NCBI GenBank assembly: GCA_028704165.1
Contig: JAQVLK010000011.1
Coordinates: forward strand, 1-33,521
Length of the DNA stretch: 33,521 nucleotides
Origin: Candidatus Altimarinota bacterium
GTDB lineage: Bacteria; Patescibacteriota; Gracilibacteria; RBG-16-42-10; JAQVLK01
Direction of reading: 5' to 3'
Position numbers and translations under genes: made by a program
Notes under the pieces: model-generated
What the model was told of the DNA's origin: nothing
The model's input: only the letters and a program-made list of their open reading frames with translations
The model's database searches: none
In this document: positions 7,178 through 15,748 of the stretch, piece after piece
Layout of the letters: the number at the start of each line of letters is the position of its first letter
How positions within the stretch are numbered: position 1 is the stretch's first letter

Positions 7178-7934
7178 TCTTGGTTCGTTGTTTTAAGCTT
7201 TTAGCTAGTTTCCTCTTGGCACGATAATTTTTAACGCGCCTTTTTAAATTACGTTCGGCATTATACAACTTCTCAAATCCAGGTGCAAAGACCTTGACCC
7301 AAGGATGTACCAGGGCAGGAATAATTCTCCCGGTCTGCTTGGCAACATAAAACATGCCGAAAATAGCGATCAGAGCTCCGGCTACACTGTCAAAGATTAA
7401 GTCCTCTATCGTATCAACAACATCTCCCAGAGATTTGGTGCCAAATAGTTTGTCATTGAAAAATTCGGCGATTTCCCACAAAGCACCGATAGCCAGAGCG
7501 GTAGTAAAAGTAAAAAGCCCAATCATCGGGATAGTCATCCTGATCTTGCCCACAAAATGTAAGGTGTAAACAACCATAAAGGCCAGCATCGCAATCGTGG
7601 CCGTTCCCATAAAATGCGCCACACGATCCCACCACAGAAAGAGAATAAAAGGTACTTTGCCGGTATCATTGTTATAAAGATCAAAAGAAGAGCCGGCCAC
7701 GTGCAAAAAAAGAGAAAGTGTCACAAAAAAATCTACAACCCAAGGTAAGTTTGTACTAAAACTACGATTCACAATCGCCGGAGTAAAAGTCAGGATCAAG
7801 GCCAAGGAAGTGTTGGCAACCAGAATATAGTTTCCATCAAAAATCTCCACAATCAAAACAACAATCATAACGATTTTCAGAATCCAAGAGATCAGAGTGT
7901 TGACACTGATGATAAGAGTGCGGTTTGAGAACAT
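7167..7934 (-). CDS. YjdF/DUF2238-like polytopic membrane protein
   Basis: The 255-residue protein has about six hydrophobic helices followed by a strongly basic tail (NLKRRVKNYRAKRKLAKSLKQ). Two conserved-looking motifs fit the YjdF/DUF2238 family: WWDRVAHFMGTATIA near residue 100 and ALWEIAEFFNDKLFGTKSLG followed by DVVDTIEDLIFDSVAGAL near residues 150-190. The conserved His, Glu and Asp residues inside membrane helices hint at an ion or lipid function, but the family's biochemical role is unknown to me. The gene ends in TGA and overlaps the start of the CorC-like gene by 11 bases, which suggests translational coupling. This TGA is evidence for the standard genetic code. Confidence 0.75.
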   Translation of the reverse strand: MFSNRTLIISVNTLISWILKIVMIVVLIVEIFDGNYILVANTSLALILTFTPAIVNRSFSTNLPWVVDFFVTLSLFLHVAGSSFDLYNNDTGKVPFILFLWWDRVAHFMGTATIAMLAFMVVYTLHFVGKIRMTIPMIGLFTFTTALAIGALWEIAEFFNDKLFGTKSLGDVVDTIEDLIFDSVAGALIAIFGMFYVAKQTGRIIPALVHPWVKVFAPGFEKLYNAERNLKRRVKNYRAKRKLAKSLKQRTKNAN

Positions 7935-7941
7935 AAATATA

Positions 7942-8038
7942 AGATAATTGTTACATTGTCACAAGGTGACCCCTTTGGGGCTAGATTGTTACATTGTTGG
8001 ATGAATGTTTTTAACAATATAACAATACAACAATATTA
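7942..8038. repeat. TTGTTACATTGT words and small hairpins
   Basis: ATTGTTACATTGT occurs twice on the left and is opposed by AACAATATAACAATACAACAAT on the right, giving a long A/T-rich inverted repeat. Inside it sit GTCAC-AAG-GTGAC and CCCC-TTT-GGGG hairpins. Degenerate relatives are at 2108-2150, 2311-2330 and 23018-23045. Confidence 0.6.
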
Positions 8039-8055
8039 AGCATCTCCGTCCAGCT

Positions 8056-10659
8056 TTATTTTAACAAAGCAAGAATTTTTTGTGCCACATCTTCCCAAGA
8101 ATAAGCTTGCAATCGCTGAAATCCCTTCGCTCGCAAATCGTTACGTAATTTTTTATCCTCCAGCGCCTGTCCAATCACATCCGCCATTTGTAGTTCATCA
8201 TAAGGATCGAAAGAAAGACAAGCGTCATCAGCAACTTCCTTCAGGGCACCTGTGGCAGAAGTCACCACTGGTGTACCGCAAGCAAAAGCTTCCAAAAGCG
8301 GTAAGCCAAAACCCTCGTATAAAGATGGTAAAACAAAGAGCGTGGCCGCATTTAAAATATACGGTAAGTCTTCATCCGGCACATAGCCGACAAAAATGAC
8401 ATCTTCCTCCAACTTACATTCACGTATCGCTTCGAAAGTTTCTTTATAATACCAACCTTTACGACCGGCAATAACCAACTTATAGGTATTGCGCAGTCCT
8501 TCCTTGAGGAGAGCATAAGATTTTATCAATCTCACCAGATTCTTTCGTGGCTCCAGTGTACCGACAAAAAGAATAAACTTATTGGGAATTTCGTATTTAT
8601 TGCAAACTCTCTTCAATTCATCCTTACTTTCAATCAAGCGGAAACTGTCTCTGGCAGCTTCTCCGATAACTGTAATCTTGTCTTCAGGAAGCGCGAATAA
8701 TTTCTGCAAGTCTCTTTTCGTGTTCTCAGAAACAGCGATGATTTGATCAGCATGCTTGAAGGCTAGTTTGCCAATACGTCGTTCAATTTGAGTCGCCTTG
8801 GTCTGATGATTCTTGGGAAAAAGAAAAGCGACGGTATCATGCACAACCAAAACCGTTTTAACAGAACGGAAGAAGTTGAGTGCAGGTGCCATATAGCTGG
8901 TAGGTGCAAAGAGTATATCAACGCCTTTCCAACGCATACTACAGATCATCCAGAGATGCCAAAGCGGCAAGAAAAGACGCCTTCTCACAATATGGAAATT
9001 CTCAGGTAATTCGTAGTCAAAACGATACTTGGTATAAAGATAGTACTGATTGTGCTGATCAAGCTTGGCTATTGCCTGCAAGAGACTTAAGGCATACCAC
9101 TCTTTACCGGTCAATTCGCCGGCAATCGCACGCACATCAATCGCAATTTTGAGAACCTTCTCGCTAGGCACTGTTTTTGATCTTTTAAAACGTTCAAAGT
9201 ACTCCATCACAATTTGCCAAGCCTGAGGAGGAATAGCTCGCAAAACATAGAGGATGGCAAGATAAAGCACTGAACCAATCAAAGTCAAGGGAATTAACTT
9301 GAAAGAGCCCCAAGTTGAGAAGAAACCAATTTTAAAAGAATAGACGGTCAAAAACATTAAAGTAGCAGCCAATAGCGCTTTCCAGACATGCGCGTAAGAG
9401 AGTTTAAGCTCAATTGTACTCCTAACCACATAGAAAGTTCCCAGTAAGATCATGATTTGCGGTATAACATTGGCAATTGCCAGACCGTTGTATGAACCCC
9501 AGAAACCGGTGATCGGGATCAAAACAAAACACAAAGAGAGAGCTGTCACCGTCGCCACAAAATTAATCAGTAATAAGTGTTTGGCCTTTTCCAAGCTTAA
9601 GAGTAAATAGGAAAAAATATTATTAATGAAGGTAAAGAACATCGCCAAGGTCAAGAAACGCAGCACGATAGCCGAAGGAGCAAAGCCCTCTCCCTTGCTG
9701 ACCAAACCAACAATCTCAGGAGAAAGTACCGCCGCTCCGGCCAAGATTCCCAGTCCTAAAATTACCAAGAAGTCCAGTGAATTCTGGATAATATCATTGA
9801 GCCTCCATTTATCTTTGAGACTACGCGCAATACTGGGTAAAGCCGAATTCATGAAAGCAAAAGGAATCAGGATCAGTAACTCGTAAATTCGTAGCGAGAC
9901 ACCATAGATCCCGACCTCAGCCTGCGCCACTGCCTCAGGACGCATCTGTCCCAATAAGATTGGACCGAGGTGCATGTAAACTGCCGGCAAAGTGATCGAT
10001 AAACCATAAGGTAGGTTGCTCAAGATTAGCTTTTTCCATTCTTTTAAGTTCCACTTCAGTGTAATCTTGGTAAAACGTAGCACAAAAAATCCGGTCAAGA
10101 CCAAAACAATCAGATTATTAGCAAGACCGGCTAAGATTAACTGGATAAATCCCAAATCGTAAGTCACCACTGCCCAGATATAGAGCAGCATCAGAGCCTT
10201 CCCGAAAACAAGGGCAAAAGCGTTCCAAGTCATCTTGAGATAAACCTGTAAGACACTCGACAGCGTGATACTGGTCAGATTGAGACCGATACTAAAAGCT
10301 GCGATCATGACGCCAATCTTGAGCTCCCAACTGTACATGGGAATCGCCAAGACTACCAAACTCGCTATGATAGCTGCCAGGAAAGAAAGAAAAATACGTA
10401 AACTCAAGAAATTTCCGAGAATAGTAGGAATATTACCCTTATCCTTGGCCATGCGGTCGACCAGAATAGTAAAAAGTCCCAAATCGATCGCGATTCCAAA
10501 GAAAGCTACGAACTCGTAAACCAAGGTGTAGCGACCATAACCGGCTTCGGCCATATAGCCCGTGATGAAACGGACAATCAGAACGCTGATCAGAGCATTG
10601 ATAAATTTGGCTCCAACCTGCGCGAAGGTATTGCTGACGATTTTACGAGCAGTTTCCAT
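8056..10659 (-). CDS. fusion of polysaccharide flippase (Wzx/MATE-like) and GT4 glycosyltransferase
   Basis: One unbroken 867-codon frame encodes two normally separate proteins. Residues 1 to about 485 form a polytopic flippase of the Wzx/polysaccharide-biosynthesis family: METARKIVSNTFAQVGAKFI, then about 12-14 hydrophobic helices including EVGIYGVSLRIYELLILIPF. Residues from about 500 onward form a GT-B glycosyltransferase of family GT4: KIAIDVRA, a glycine-bearing N-terminal loop, HDTVAFLFP, VGTLEPRKNLVRLI (about 699-712) and the EX7E motif EGFGLPLLE (782-790). The joint is a short basic linker (YFERFKRSKTVPSEK). The natural reading is a lipid-linked glycan synthesised and flipped by one chain at the cytoplasmic membrane. 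The substrate is unknown. Upstream is a GC hairpin 16 bases before the ATG. Confidence 0.9.
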   Translation of the reverse strand: METARKIVSNTFAQVGAKFINALISVLIVRFITGYMAEAGYGRYTLVYEFVAFFGIAIDLGLFTILVDRMAKDKGNIPTILGNFLSLRIFLSFLAAIIASLVVLAIPMYSWELKIGVMIAAFSIGLNLTSITLSSVLQVYLKMTWNAFALVFGKALMLLYIWAVVTYDLGFIQLILAGLANNLIVLVLTGFFVLRFTKITLKWNLKEWKKLILSNLPYGLSITLPAVYMHLGPILLGQMRPEAVAQAEVGIYGVSLRIYELLILIPFAFMNSALPSIARSLKDKWRLNDIIQNSLDFLVILGLGILAGAAVLSPEIVGLVSKGEGFAPSAIVLRFLTLAMFFTFINNIFSYLLLSLEKAKHLLLINFVATVTALSLCFVLIPITGFWGSYNGLAIANVIPQIMILLGTFYVVRSTIELKLSYAHVWKALLAATLMFLTVYSFKIGFFSTWGSFKLIPLTLIGSVLYLAILYVLRAIPPQAWQIVMEYFERFKRSKTVPSEKVLKIAIDVRAIAGELTGKEWYALSLLQAIAKLDQHNQYYLYTKYRFDYELPENFHIVRRRLFLPLWHLWMICSMRWKGVDILFAPTSYMAPALNFFRSVKTVLVVHDTVAFLFPKNHQTKATQIERRIGKLAFKHADQIIAVSENTKRDLQKLFALPEDKITVIGEAARDSFRLIESKDELKRVCNKYEIPNKFILFVGTLEPRKNLVRLIKSYALLKEGLRNTYKLVIAGRKGWYYKETFEAIRECKLEEDVIFVGYVPDEDLPYILNAATLFVLPSLYEGFGLPLLEAFACGTPVVTSATGALKEVADDACLSFDPYDELQMADVIGQALEDKKLRNDLRAKGFQRLQAYSWEDVAQKILALLK

Positions 10660-10675
10660 AACAATTTATATAGCA

Positions 10676-10692
10676 GCCCCCTTTACGGGGGC
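10676..10692. other. GC hairpin in the flippase-GT leader
   Basis: GCCCCC and GGGGGC form a perfect 6-bp stem around a TTTAC loop. On the minus strand it ends 16 bases before the ATG of the flippase-GT fusion, within the probable leader. It could slow translation or be another spacer repeat. Confidence 0.55.
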
Positions 10693-10773
10693 GGTCTTAC
10701 AGGGACGGGAAGAACGAATGGTTCGAGACTGGCCTTATGAAAGCATTTTTTAGCTCAAAAGTAAATCATTCTT

Positions 10774-10803
10774 TGACATAATGCTGAGAAACATTCTATG
10801 ATA
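10774..10803 (+). promoter_or_regulatory. sigma70-type promoter for 10836
   Basis: TTGACA (10774-10779, perfect) and TATGAT (10798-10803, five of six) are separated by 18 bases. The predicted start of transcription, near 10810, leaves a leader of about 26 bases with no Shine-Dalgarno sequence. Confidence 0.65.
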
Positions 10804-10835
10804 CTCTCCTCATTAATCTTTTAACTATTGCACTT

Positions 10836-11348
10836 ATGAATGAATCTGTAGCAAATGCTCCCCAGAGTCAACAACTTTTTTCCATAGAGGATCCTCAAGA
10901 AATGGTGGATCATGCCAGAAAACTTCATTTGGAATTACTCACAGAGTCAGAATTTCAGATATTAGCTCGCAATGGTTTCTTGCTGGTACCGGCAGCGGAC
11001 GAAGAAGACGATCGTCTAAGCTTTTTCAATCCATCTGCTCATTTAGAGATTAGCGTTCTTCCGAAAGAGATTTTTTATTTGGTAAGATATCGTGAAAAAG
11101 GAAGCTCAAGTCATACTCCTTATAACTCTTTAGCAGCCGCTATTAGCGCGTCCCAAATGTCAGAAACCCAGGAAGATTACAAAGTTAGTGATTTGAGTGG
11201 CAATACCTGCCTCTGTTTCGAAGGGCGCGTCCTAACAAATGACGATATCCGCAGCCTCCCTTTATCACGTACGCAATTACTAGAACTACTGATTAGGATA
11301 CAAGACAAAGCTCAGGAAGAATTATTGGATACTTTTTGTGGTGAGTAA
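10836..11348 (+). CDS. hypothetical protein, unknown family
   Basis: I do not recognise this 170-residue soluble acidic protein. It has a polar N-terminus, a helical segment (DPQEMVDHARKLHLELLTESEFQ split across residues 19-41), a probable beta region (LLVPAADEEDDRLSFF, ISVLPKEIFYLVRY) and a C-terminal helix (TQLLELLIRIQDKAQEELLD). Three or so cysteines cluster near NTCLCF and DTFCGE. There is no signal peptide or membrane segment. A good promoter lies directly upstream and the next gene, lspA, starts 57 bases downstream on the same strand, so it could be the first gene of that group. Nothing seen here gives a function. Confidence 0.65.
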   Translation: MNESVANAPQSQQLFSIEDPQEMVDHARKLHLELLTESEFQILARNGFLLVPAADEEDDRLSFFNPSAHLEISVLPKEIFYLVRYREKGSSSHTPYNSLAAAISASQMSETQEDYKVSDLSGNTCLCFEGRVLTNDDIRSLPLSRTQLLELLIRIQDKAQEELLDTFCGE

Positions 11349-11405
11349 AACACAGGTTCCCCCATTCAATTTTTTAAGCTATATTAGTAAGGCTAAATTT
11401 TACCT

Positions 11406-11843
11406 ATGCCTTATCTCAAGATTCTCTTTTGCAGTCTGCTCGTTATCATGCTCGACCAAGCCACTAAGCTCCTCTCTTTAACTAAGCCAGAACTACTCAA
11501 GACAGGTGGATTTTTTGAACTCTATCTGACTTACAATACCGGCGTAGCTTTTGGTATGCCGATACCTCAGAATGTGATTTTTATCCTAATCTTACTAATT
11601 CTGGTCATCGGAGGTTTTTTTGTCGTTCGCAAGTTTGATCTACAAAAGATGATCGCCCGTGTGCCGGTCGCACTCATCTTGGGAGGAGCGATAGGCAATC
11701 TGATCGATAGAATAAGGCTCGGCCAAGTTGTGGATTTCATCAAAGTCGGCCCTTGGCCCATGTTCAACCTCGCTGACAGTGCGATCTGTATCGGAGCTGT
11801 CATGATTGTAATTTGGGGTGGGAAGATGGTGAGAAGTGAATAG
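11406..11843 (+). CDS. lspA: lipoprotein signal peptidase (signal peptidase II)
   Basis: The 145-residue product has the four-helix LspA layout and its conserved motifs: MLDQATK near residue 15, YNTGVAFG (43-50), [20 protein letters not shown] (93-112) and [11 protein letters not shown] (120-130). The two catalytic aspartates of this membrane aspartyl protease are D110 and D124. The enzyme removes signal peptides from prolipoproteins after lipid attachment. The stop codon falls at the edge of an AGTGAATAGTG repeat, so the last few codons may be repeat-derived. Start ATG at 11406 has no Shine-Dalgarno sequence; a weak TATATT lies at 11380-11385. Confidence 0.96.
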   Translation: MPYLKILFCSLLVIMLDQATKLLSLTKPELLKTGGFFELYLTYNTGVAFGMPIPQNVIFILILLILVIGGFFVVRKFDLQKMIARVPVALILGGAIGNLIDRIRLGQVVDFIKVGPWPMFNLADSAICIGAVMIVIWGGKMVRSE

Positions 11844-11905
11844 TGAATAGTGTTTAGTAGTTGGGATTCTAGTCACTATACACTAACCACTTGTCACTTA
11901 TTCAT
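11832..11905. repeat. imperfect inverted repeat between lspA and the hydrolase gene
   Basis: AGTGAATAGTGAATAGTG on the left faces TCACTATACACTAACCACTTG and CACTTATTC on the right. The repeat reaches into the last codons of lspA. It belongs to the same word family as 5341-5412 and the CTAATCACTAAACACTAATCA run at 12697-12718, cited here in shortened form. Confidence 0.6.
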
Positions 11906-11906
11906 G

Positions 11907-11912
11907 TATAAT
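11907..11912 (+). promoter_or_regulatory. TATAAT -10 box before the hydrolase gene
   Basis: A perfect TATAAT preceded by ATG sits 26 bases before the ATG at 11939. The matching -35 position carries only TAACCA. It would start transcription near 11919. Confidence 0.45.
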
Positions 11913-11938
11913 CCCCCTGCGCTAAAAGCTTCTTTTTT

Positions 11939-12715
11939 ATGCCAAAGATCAAGGTCAAAAATCTCGAGATCAAATATCTCGACCAAGGACAAGGTCCAAT
12001 ACTACTGATCCTGCACGGTTGGGGTAGTAGTTTAAAATCTTATGGGCAGTTAATTCCCCTTCTGACTAAGGATTTCCGTGTCATCATGCCTGAGCTGCCC
12101 GGTTTTGGAGAGAGTGAGGAGCCCCAGGAAGCTTGGAGTTTGGATGAGTATGTGAGCTTTGTGAAAGACTTCGTTGAGACGCATTGCAATGCGTCTTTAC
12201 AAGAGCCTCTGCAAAAGCTCCATGTCTACGCCCACTCCTTCGGAGCTCGCATCGCTATCCGTTGGCTTTCTGCAGGTGAAGAAAGTGTCGAGAAGCTCGT
12301 GATGTGCGGAGCTGCCGGAATCAAAGATGAGCTTTCAACTCGGCAGAAATCAGCTAGTAAGCTGAGTAAGCTGAGTAAGCTGGTACCAAACTTTTTGGCA
12401 AAACCTCTGAAGAAAGTTTTGTATAAAATTGCCGGTAGCAGTGATTACATTAAAGCTAGTCCCGTGATGAAGGAAACCTTGCAGCTCGTAGTGGCGCAAG
12501 ATCTTTCCCCATATCTTGAGAAAATAAACGTACTAACCTTGCTCGTCTGGGGCCGCGGCGATACCTACACTCCCTTGCGCCACGGACAGTTCATGCATGA
12601 GAAGATTAAAGATTCGAAGTTAGTCGTACTGGAAGATGCCAAGCACGGAGTTCATCTGCAGCAGCCCGAGAAGTTGGCAAGATTAATTAGCGATTTCCTA
12701 ATCACTAAACACTAA
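11939..12715 (+). CDS. alpha/beta hydrolase
   Basis: The 258-residue protein has the complete alpha/beta-hydrolase signature. The oxyanion-loop motif is LHGWG (25-29), the nucleophile elbow is AHSFG with Ser100, the acid is Asp208 in WGRGDTYTP, and the His is 236 in DAKHGVHL. Specificity is unknown; peptidase, esterase and lactonase activities all occur in this fold. Residues 80-86 are encoded by a perfect 20-base palindrome (12177-12196) that also occurs in related form elsewhere. It lengthens the loop just before the nucleophile strand, which suggests an in-frame insertion. The next gene begins four bases after the stop codon, so the hydrolase and the Mur ligase are probably co-expressed. 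Confidence 0.9.
   Translation: MPKIKVKNLEIKYLDQGQGPILLILHGWGSSLKSYGQLIPLLTKDFRVIMPELPGFGESEEPQEAWSLDEYVSFVKDFVETHCNASLQEPLQKLHVYAHSFGARIAIRWLSAGEESVEKLVMCGAAGIKDELSTRQKSASKLSKLSKLVPNFLAKPLKKVLYKIAGSSDYIKASPVMKETLQLVVAQDLSPYLEKINVLTLLVWGRGDTYTPLRHGQFMHEKIKDSKLVVLEDAKHGVHLQQPEKLARLISDFLITKH
12177..12196. repeat. AGACGCA palindrome inside a coding sequence
   Basis: The palindrome agacgcattgcaatgcgtct is perfect and flanked by TTG on the left and TTAC on the right. The same flanks surround the sister copy at 27100-27119. It is read through in frame by the hydrolase gene. Confidence 0.85.
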
Positions 12716-12719
12716 TCAC

Positions 12720-14312
12720 TTGTCTCAAGTTTATTTAATCATCTTCGTTGCCCTTTGGAGCCTGAGCGTTCTGTACCGCAGTTTGAGCTACGTCTATATT
12801 TGGCAGGTCAAGGAATACCGTGCCGATCGCATGCGCTCTTTCTTGCGCACCGGACCGGGTAAACAATTTTTCTTTGATAAGTTCCGAGCCCTCAAACTTG
12901 GCTTACTCATCTTGGGCTTAGCAGCCATTTATTATCTGGATTGGTACTATTTACTGCCAATCCTAGTTTATTTTTTGGAACTTGGCTTTATCATCAAAAA
13001 ACGCCGCCTGCAAAAACCTGATTTCACTAGCAAGGCACTTTTGATTTTGGCATTAATGCTAATCTTTCTTATTCCAAACAGTATTTTAATTTTACTTGCC
13101 AGTCCTAGTTTAAACCTCAAAATTCTCTATTTGATCGGGCTGGATTTGCTTCTGCCTGTCATCAGCTTGTTTTCTATTCTGATCCAATGGCCCTTAAGTT
13201 ACGTCTTAAAAGCACGAACTTTTAAGCGTGCTGCTGCAAAGCGTGCTGCTTTCCCGGATTTGAAAGTCATCGGTATCACCGGCAGTTACGGCAAGAGTTC
13301 TACTAAAGAGTTTTTGGCTACGATCTTGTCTGCCAAGTTTAAGGTTCTCAAAACACCGAAGAATGTAAATAGCGAGATGGGTATTGCTAATTTTCTATTA
13401 AAGAATTTAAGTACTGATTACGAAGTATTGGTCGTGGAAATGGGAGCTTACAAAAAAGGCGAAATCAAAAAAAGTTGCCAGATCGCCAAACCTCAAATTG
13501 GAATCTTGACTGCCGTTAGCCAGCAGCATCTTGATCTTTTTGGCAGTATTGAGAACACGAAACAAGCTAAATACGAATTAATCAGCGCGCTGCCAGACAG
13601 TGGCTTTGCGGTTTTTAACGGAGATAATAAGTACACCTTCGAACTGGCTCTCAAGACTCGTACTCCACATGCTATTTATAGTGTCAAAGACAAGGCTGAC
13701 ATTTGGGCCACAGAAATTCAAACTTCCTTTGATAAAATTCGTTTCAAGCTAAATGGTAAGGAACTTTCCGAACATTTGGAAGCACGAGTCTTTGGCAAAC
13801 ATAATGTCAGTAACTTGCTAGCTGCCATCGAAGTCGCACTGCATTTGGGCCTAGATATTCAAGAAATCAAACAGGGTTTAAGCAAAATCGAGCCACTCGA
13901 AAAAACACTCAAAGTGTTTACGGGTATTAAAGAGATTAAAGTTATCGATGATAGTTATAGCGCTAATCCGGATGGTGTGATAGCAGCTCTCGATTATTTG
14001 GAAAGTTTTGAATATAAGCAAAAAATTGTGCTCATGCCCAGCCTGATCGAACTTGGCCGTGAATCTGCTGAGATTCACGGTAACCTTGGGAAAGAACTGG
14101 CACGTGTTGCAACCAAGGTGATCATCACCACTGCCGATCATTACAAAGACCTTATTGCGGAACTCAAAACTGAGGATGCGGAAAAGTTCACCTTGATCAC
14201 GAAGGCCAAAGACATCATCGCCGCGCTGGATCCTATCCTACACAAAAGCACTGTCGTCCTAATCGAAAGCCGCATTCCCAAAAGTGTGATTAAATACCTC
14301 ACATTAAATTAA
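12720..14312 (+). CDS. MurF-like Mur ligase with N-terminal membrane domain
   Basis: The 530-residue product starts at a TTG four bases after the hydrolase stop; no better ATG precedes the first hydrophobic helix. Residues 1-160 hold about five transmembrane helices (roughly 3-25, 57-75, 77-95, 104-128, 132-155). From about 180 a Mur ligase begins: P-loop GSYGKSSTK (188-196), VVEMGAYKKGE (238-248), QQHLDLFGS (268-276), HNVSN (361-365) and DDSYSANPDG (410-419), the last being characteristic of MurF. MurF adds D-Ala-D-Ala to the UDP-MurNAc tripeptide. Here the usual N-terminal UDP-substrate domain is replaced by the membrane region, so a lipid-linked substrate is plausible. Sequence motifs support ligase activity; the exact reaction is inferred. 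Confidence 0.85.
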   Translation: MSQVYLIIFVALWSLSVLYRSLSYVYIWQVKEYRADRMRSFLRTGPGKQFFFDKFRALKLGLLILGLAAIYYLDWYYLLPILVYFLELGFIIKKRRLQKPDFTSKALLILALMLIFLIPNSILILLASPSLNLKILYLIGLDLLLPVISLFSILIQWPLSYVLKARTFKRAAAKRAAFPDLKVIGITGSYGKSSTKEFLATILSAKFKVLKTPKNVNSEMGIANFLLKNLSTDYEVLVVEMGAYKKGEIKKSCQIAKPQIGILTAVSQQHLDLFGSIENTKQAKYELISALPDSGFAVFNGDNKYTFELALKTRTPHAIYSVKDKADIWATEIQTSFDKIRFKLNGKELSEHLEARVFGKHNVSNLLAAIEVALHLGLDIQEIKQGLSKIEPLEKTLKVFTGIKEIKVIDDSYSANPDGVIAALDYLESFEYKQKIVLMPSLIELGRESAEIHGNLGKELARVATKVIITTADHYKDLIAELKTEDAEKFTLITKAKDIIAALDPILHKSTVVLIESRIPKSVIKYLTLN

Positions 14313-14316
14313 AAAA

Positions 14317-14376
14317 TCAAAATTATAAATGAAAAATGTTGTTAATTTTTAATCTTTAATTTTTCATTTTGAATTA
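14317..14376. repeat. A/T-rich inverted repeat before the aminotransferase gene
   Basis: AAATGAAAAATG on the left faces ATTTTTCATTT on the right, together with ATCAAAATT versus AATTTTTC/TTTTGAATT words. These resemble the AATTCAA tandem repeats found inside the next two genes. It may fold in the mRNA but has no terminator features. Confidence 0.45.
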
Positions 14377-14380
14377 AGTT

Positions 14381-15616
14381 ATGTCCCGCCCCATCACCAT
14401 CTCATTATCGCCGAATGTCCAAAAGCAAGATCTCAAACTTGCGAGGAAAACCTTGCTCAAATTTAGTAAGTACAAAGAAGGTCCTGCCGTCAAAGAATTG
14501 GAAGAGATTTTTAAAAAAGATTTCCGAGCCAGCGGAGTTTGGAGTTTCAACAGCGGACGCTCGGCCTTACTTGTCCTTTTACAAGCTCTCAGAATCAGCC
14601 AAGGTGATGAAGTGGCTATGCAAGCATTTACTTGCAATGCTGTCTCTAATCCTATTTTCTGGGCCAGCGCTAAGCCCATTTATGTAGACATCGATGAGAG
14701 TTTTAATCTTGATCCTACCGACTTAGAGAAAAAAATCTCGCATAAAACCAAAGCTGTGATCGTGCAACACACTTTTGGCGTTCCGGCACAAATCGAGAAA
14801 ATCAAAGAGATTTGTAAGCAACATAATTTACTTTTGATCGAAGACATGGCACATGCTCTCGGAAGTAAATATCAAGGCAAGTTACTCGGCACTTTCGGAG
14901 ATTTTGCTTTCTTTAGTTTTGGCAGAGACAAGGTCATTTCTTCCGTTTACGGCGGCATGCTCATAAGTCGTGTCAAACAGTTTGATAAGCAGATTACTAA
15001 AGCTTACCAAGAGGTCAAAATGCCCAGCCTGTTTTGGATTAAACAGCAAATCTTGCATCCTTTGATCATGAATTTGATCCTACCGGTTTATAAATTATTA
15101 ATTGGCAAAGTGTTATTGGTCGCATTACAGAAAGTGAAGATTCTCTCGATGGCAGTTCACCGCAAAGAACGGCTCGGAGAGAAACCAAGCTACTTCCCCG
15201 CTCGCCTCCCCAACGCCCTCGCCACACTTGCTTTGAGTCAGTATCGGAGATTAGAAAAGTTTAACGAGCACCGCAAGCAAATTGCTGAAATTTATTCAAA
15301 TTCAATTCAAAATTCAAAATTCAAAATTCAAAATTGCCCTACATCAGCGGAGTGCAACAGCTTTCGTTTCACAATTGGACACTCTGGAGCGCACGAAATC
15401 ATCCGCAAAGCCTGGGACCGCAACTTGCTCATCGGCGACTGGTATACTAAGGTGCTCATACCCGCCGGCACGAATCTACGACTAATGGGCTACGAGGACG
15501 GCTCTTGTCCGCGGGCTGAGAAGGCTGCGCAGGAAACTTTGAATCTACCGACACATATCAATATTGGGAAGAAGGAGGTGGAAGAAATTGTGAAGTTCCT
15601 GCAGAAAAATATCTAA
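14381..15616 (+). CDS. DegT/DnrJ/EryC1/StrS-family PLP aminotransferase
   Basis: The 411-residue protein matches the sugar-aminotransferase family. It has NSGRSAL near residue 57, the AFTCNAVSNPIFWASAKPIYVDID core, VQHTFGVPA, the PLP-ring Asp in IEDMAHALG (D155), and the Schiff-base lysine K184 in FSFGRDKVISSVYGG. Family members usually transfer an amino group from Glu or Gln to a nucleotide-linked keto-sugar. An unusual hydrophobic stretch at about 215-250 (PLIMNLILPVYKLLIGKVLLVAL) suggests membrane contact. Residues about 308-319 are encoded by a 7-base tandem repeat. It lies between the Mur ligase and the femAB-like gene, suggesting a modified envelope sugar or peptide. Confidence 0.87.
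   Translation: MSRPITISLSPNVQKQDLKLARKTLLKFSKYKEGPAVKELEEIFKKDFRASGVWSFNSGRSALLVLLQALRISQGDEVAMQAFTCNAVSNPIFWASAKPIYVDIDESFNLDPTDLEKKISHKTKAVIVQHTFGVPAQIEKIKEICKQHNLLLIEDMAHALGSKYQGKLLGTFGDFAFFSFGRDKVISSVYGGMLISRVKQFDKQITKAYQEVKMPSLFWIKQQILHPLIMNLILPVYKLLIGKVLLVALQKVKILSMAVHRKERLGEKPSYFPARLPNALATLALSQYRRLEKFNEHRKQIAEIYSNSIQNSKFKIQNCPTSAECNSFRFTIGHSGAHEIIRKAWDRNLLIGDWYTKVLIPAGTNLRLMGYEDGSCPRAEKAAQETLNLPTHINIGKKEVEEIVKFLQKNI
15304..15335 (+). repeat. (AATTCAA)n tandem repeat inside the aminotransferase gene
   Basis: Four full AATTCAA units and a partial fifth run without a mismatch. Because three units equal seven codons, the frame is kept. The encoded peptide contains NSKFKIQN. The same repeat in the same frame lies in the next gene at 15893. 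Confidence 0.9.
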
Positions 15617-15748
15617 GAACTAATTGATCTAATTTCTAATCAATACCTAATATCAAAATCCCAATAAAAAACCATTAGTTATTAGTAATTTTGTTTTAGA
15701 CATTGATTAGTAATCAGACATTAGTATTTAGAAATTATCAAAATCCTT

